Source: Actinomycetota bacterium
GTDB lineage: Bacteria; Actinomycetota; Actinomycetes; Mycobacteriales; Jatrophihabitantaceae
Direction: 5' to 3'
DNA: 7,934 nt
NCBI GenBank assembly: GCA_019241805.1
Contig: JAFAWL010000199.1
Location: 1-7,934 of the forward strand
Each line of letters opens with the position of its first letter. The stretch's first letter is position 1. The notes under the pieces are model-generated. The model did not search any database, had not been told where the DNA came from, and saw only the letters and a list, made by a program, of their open reading frames with translations. Position numbers and translations under genes: made by a program. Shown here piece after piece: positions 5,790 through 7,934 of the stretch.

Positions 5790-7195
5790 TGGCGTCCGCT
5801 TCCCGGGTCGAGTCTGAGCAGGTCGTCCTCGGTCTCACGACGCACGATGACCGTAGCCACGCCGTCCTGCACCGCCACCACAGCAGGACGCGGCACGTGG
5901 TTGTAGTTGCTGGCCATGCTGTGGCAGTAGGCGCCGGTCGCCGCGATCGCCAGCAGATCGCCCGGTCGGGTGTCGGCCGGCAACCAGGTGTCGCGCACGA
6001 CGATGTCGCCGCTCTCGCAGTGCTTTCCGACCACGCGGGCGACGACCGGCTCGGCGGTCGACGTCCGATTGGCCAGCGTGCACGTGTAGTCCGCGTCGTA
6101 GAGCGCCGTGCGAATGTTGTCGCTCATGCCGCCGTCGACCGAGACGTAGAGCCGCCGGGCACCGCCGTCCAGCTCGATCGACTTGACCGTGCCGATCTCG
6201 TAGACGGTCATCGTGCTGGGGCCCACGATCGCCCGGCCGGGCTCGACGGCGATGCGCGGGACGTTCAAACCGGCGGCCCGGCTGGCCCGGGCCACGATGT
6301 CCAGCAGCCGCTCGCCGATCTCCTTCGGGCTATGCGGATCATCGCCGGCGACGTAGGCGATACCGAGGCCACCGCCGAGATCCAGGCGTTCCACCTCGAT
6401 CCCGTGCTCGTCCCGCAGGGCGACCGCGAAGTCGACCAGACGGGCCGCGGCGACCTGGAAACCGTCGAGGTCGAAGATCTGTGAACCGATGTGCGAGTGC
6501 AATCCGGCCAGGCGCAGGGCCGGCGAGGCAAGGACTCGGCGGACGGCATCGGCCGCGACTCCCCCGCGCAGCGAGAACCCGAACTTCTGGTCCTCGTGAG
6601 CGGTGGCGATGAATTCGTGGGTGTGGGCTTCGACGCCGACGGTCACCCTGACCAACACGTCCTGCTGACGGCCGAGTGAGTCGGCCAGCGTCGCCAGGCG
6701 GTCGATCTCGTCGAACGAGTCGAGGATAATCAGCCCGACGCCGGCCTCGAGCGCGCGCCGAAGTTCGATCGACGACTTGTTGTTTCCGTGCATCGCGATG
6801 CGCTCGGGCGGGAATCCGGCCGCGCTGGCCACCGCCAGCTCGCCGCCGCTGCAGACGTCCAGGCCCAGCCCCTCGTCCGCGATCCAGCGGGCGACCGCCG
6901 TGCAGAGGAACGCCTTACCGGCGTAGAAGACATCAGCGTTCGCGAAGGCTTGCGCGTAGGACCGGGCGCGACCGCGCAGGTCGTCCTCGTCGAGCAGGAA
7001 CACCGGCGACCCGTGCTCGGCGGTCAACTCGGTCACCGACCGGCCGCCGATGCGAAGGACGCCCTCGACCCGGTTCACCGACGCCGGCCAGATGGACGGG
7101 TCGATCGCGCCCGGATCGGTGGGCGGGTTCAGCGGGTGCAGCTCCGCCAGGACGTCCGCATGACGCGGGCCGGCCGGGTGCGCCGAGCGGCTCAC
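5786..7195 (-). CDS. lysA: Diaminopimelate decarboxylase
   Basis: PLP-dependent decarboxylation of meso-2,6-diaminopimelate to L-lysine, the last lysine step; its substrate also serves in peptidoglycan. The 469 residues are a fold type III (alanine racemase-like barrel) decarboxylase. YAGKAFLC (91-98) carries the PLP lysine K94. HSHIGSQ (233-239), the glycine loop LGGGLGIAY (273-281) and EPGR (318-321) bind the cofactor. CESGD (393-397) supplies the catalytic cysteine across the dimer, and YCHSMASNYN (423-432) is the C-terminal active-site motif. The length is close to that of mycobacterial LysA. The start is a GTG at 7195 that overlaps the argS stop as GTGA. GGAG lies 5 bases upstream, within argS. 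An argS-lysA operon is well known in corynebacteria. Confidence 0.97.
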   Translation of the reverse strand: MSRSAHPAGPRHADVLAELHPLNPPTDPGAIDPSIWPASVNRVEGVLRIGGRSVTELTAEHGSPVFLLDEDDLRGRARSYAQAFANADVFYAGKAFLCTAVARWIADEGLGLDVCSGGELAVASAAGFPPERIAMHGNNKSSIELRRALEAGVGLIILDSFDEIDRLATLADSLGRQQDVLVRVTVGVEAHTHEFIATAHEDQKFGFSLRGGVAADAVRRVLASPALRLAGLHSHIGSQIFDLDGFQVAAARLVDFAVALRDEHGIEVERLDLGGGLGIAYVAGDDPHSPKEIGERLLDIVARASRAAGLNVPRIAVEPGRAIVGPSTMTVYEIGTVKSIELDGGARRLYVSVDGGMSDNIRTALYDADYTCTLANRTSTAEPVVARVVGKHCESGDIVVRDTWLPADTRPGDLLAIAATGAYCHSMASNYNHVPRPAVVAVQDGVATVIVRRETEDDLLRLDPGSGRQ

Positions 7196-7934
7196 ATCCG
7201 CTCCGGCGCGCAGACGCCCAGCAACCCCAGGCCGTTGGCCAGCACGACGTGGGTGGCCTCGTTCAGGACGTTACGGCTGCGGTTGGCGGTAGTCACCGCG
7301 TCGTCGCCCTTCGGGACGATCCGGCACTCGTCGGTGTCGTACCAGCGGTGATAGATGCCGGCGAGCTCTTCCAGGAAGCGTGCGATGCGGTGCGGAGCTC
7401 GAAGTTCGGCCGCGGCCAGAACTACCCGTGGGTAGTCGCCGAGCGCGGTGAGCAGCGCCGCATCGGCGGGATGATCCAACGACTCCGGGCTGAACTCATC
7501 CAGCCCGATTCCGATGGACTCGGCGTTGCGACGGACGTTGCGCGTGCGGGCATGCGCGTACTGCACGTAGAACACCGGGTTGTCGGTCGTCCGCTTGACC
7601 AGCACGTCGAGATCGATGTCGATAGGCGAGTCGGTGGCCTGACGTTCCAGCGAGTAGCGCGCGGCGTCGACCCCGACCGCATCGACAAGGTCTTCCAGCG
7701 TGATCACGGTGCCGGCGCGCTTGCTCATCCGCACGGGCTGGCCGTCCTTGACCAGATTGACCAACTGCCCGATCAGCACCTCGACCACGTCGGGGTCGTC
7801 GTCGAACGCGGCCGCCGCGGCCTTCAGCCGGGCGATATAGCCGTGATGATCGGCGCCGAGCATATAGATACACAGGTCGAACCCACGATCGCGCTTGTTC
7901 CGCAGATAGGCGAGGTCGGCGGCGATGTAGGCCG
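7192..7934 (-). CDS. argS: Arginyl-tRNA synthetase, C-terminal part (5' end outside window)
   Basis: Class I aminoacyl-tRNA synthetase charging tRNA-Arg in the cytoplasm. About 247 C-terminal codons are present; the frame stays open to the window edge, so the gene begins beyond 7934. AYIAADLAY at the edge and LGADHHGYIARL belong to the catalytic domain. VRMSKRAGT (about residues 68-76 of the fragment) is the KMSKS-class signature in the form usual for many bacterial ArgS. DNPVFYVQYAHAR opens the DALR anticodon-binding domain, which ends at the stop. The ATG at 7863 is an internal methionine, since conserved family sequence continues upstream of it. The stop overlaps the lysA GTG by 4 bases. 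Everything visible looks intact. Confidence 0.96.
   Translation of the reverse strand, partial: AYIAADLAYLRNKRDRGFDLCIYMLGADHHGYIARLKAAAAAFDDDPDVVEVLIGQLVNLVKDGQPVRMSKRAGTVITLEDLVDAVGVDAARYSLERQATDSPIDIDLDVLVKRTTDNPVFYVQYAHARTRNVRRNAESIGIGLDEFSPESLDHPADAALLTALGDYPRVVLAAAELRAPHRIARFLEELAGIYHRWYDTDECRIVPKGDDAVTTANRSRNVLNEATHVVLANGLGLLGVCAPERM

Noticed and set aside
5789..6484. 231-codon plus-strand frame opposite lysA
   Set aside because: Antisense shadow of a complete diaminopimelate decarboxylase, with no domain or ribosome site.
1..7934. Mobile elements, CRISPR arrays, tRNA or rRNA genes, defence or biosynthetic system
   Set aside because: Nearly all the sequence is filled by six conserved housekeeping genes in a conserved order; no transposase, direct-repeat array with spacers, or RNA gene pattern was seen.

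Overview
The window is high-GC DNA from an actinomycete (Actinomycetota). The proteins, their order and the GC-biased codon use all match the conserved actinobacterial block argS-lysA-hom-thrC-thrB-rho. I cannot name the genus from sequence alone. The similarity to Mycobacterium and Streptomyces proteins that I recall is strong in the enzyme cores and absent in the N-terminal linker of Rho.

Every gene I accept lies on the minus strand, so transcription runs from high to low coordinates. From 7934 downward they are: the 3' part of argS (arginyl-tRNA synthetase, cut by the window edge); lysA (diaminopimelate decarboxylase); hom (homoserine dehydrogenase with a C-terminal ACT domain); thrC (threonine synthase); thrB (homoserine kinase); a 373-base intergenic leader; and rho (transcription termination factor). 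The last 39 bases (1-39) lie beyond the rho stop and are too short to assign.

The argS-lysA and lysA-hom junctions are 4-base start/stop overlaps. The hom-thrC gap is 36 bases and the thrC-thrB gap is 10 bases, with the thrB Shine-Dalgarno sequence overlapping the thrC stop. This looks like one translationally coupled operon. Its enzymes sit on the aspartate pathway: Hom makes homoserine, ThrB phosphorylates it, ThrC makes threonine, and LysA completes the lysine branch. Aspartate kinase and aspartate-semialdehyde dehydrogenase are not in this window.

The least ordinary parts are at rho. Rho carries a disordered linker of about 230 residues between its Rho_N domain and its RNA-binding domain. 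The linker contains two different in-frame DNA tandem repeats (18-base and 15-base units). The leader between thrB and rho has a C-rich, G-poor stretch followed by three consecutive hairpins, the last with the Shine-Dalgarno core in its loop. This layout suggests autoregulation of rho, which is an inference. I see no mobile element, CRISPR array, RNA gene or clearly new multi-gene system.
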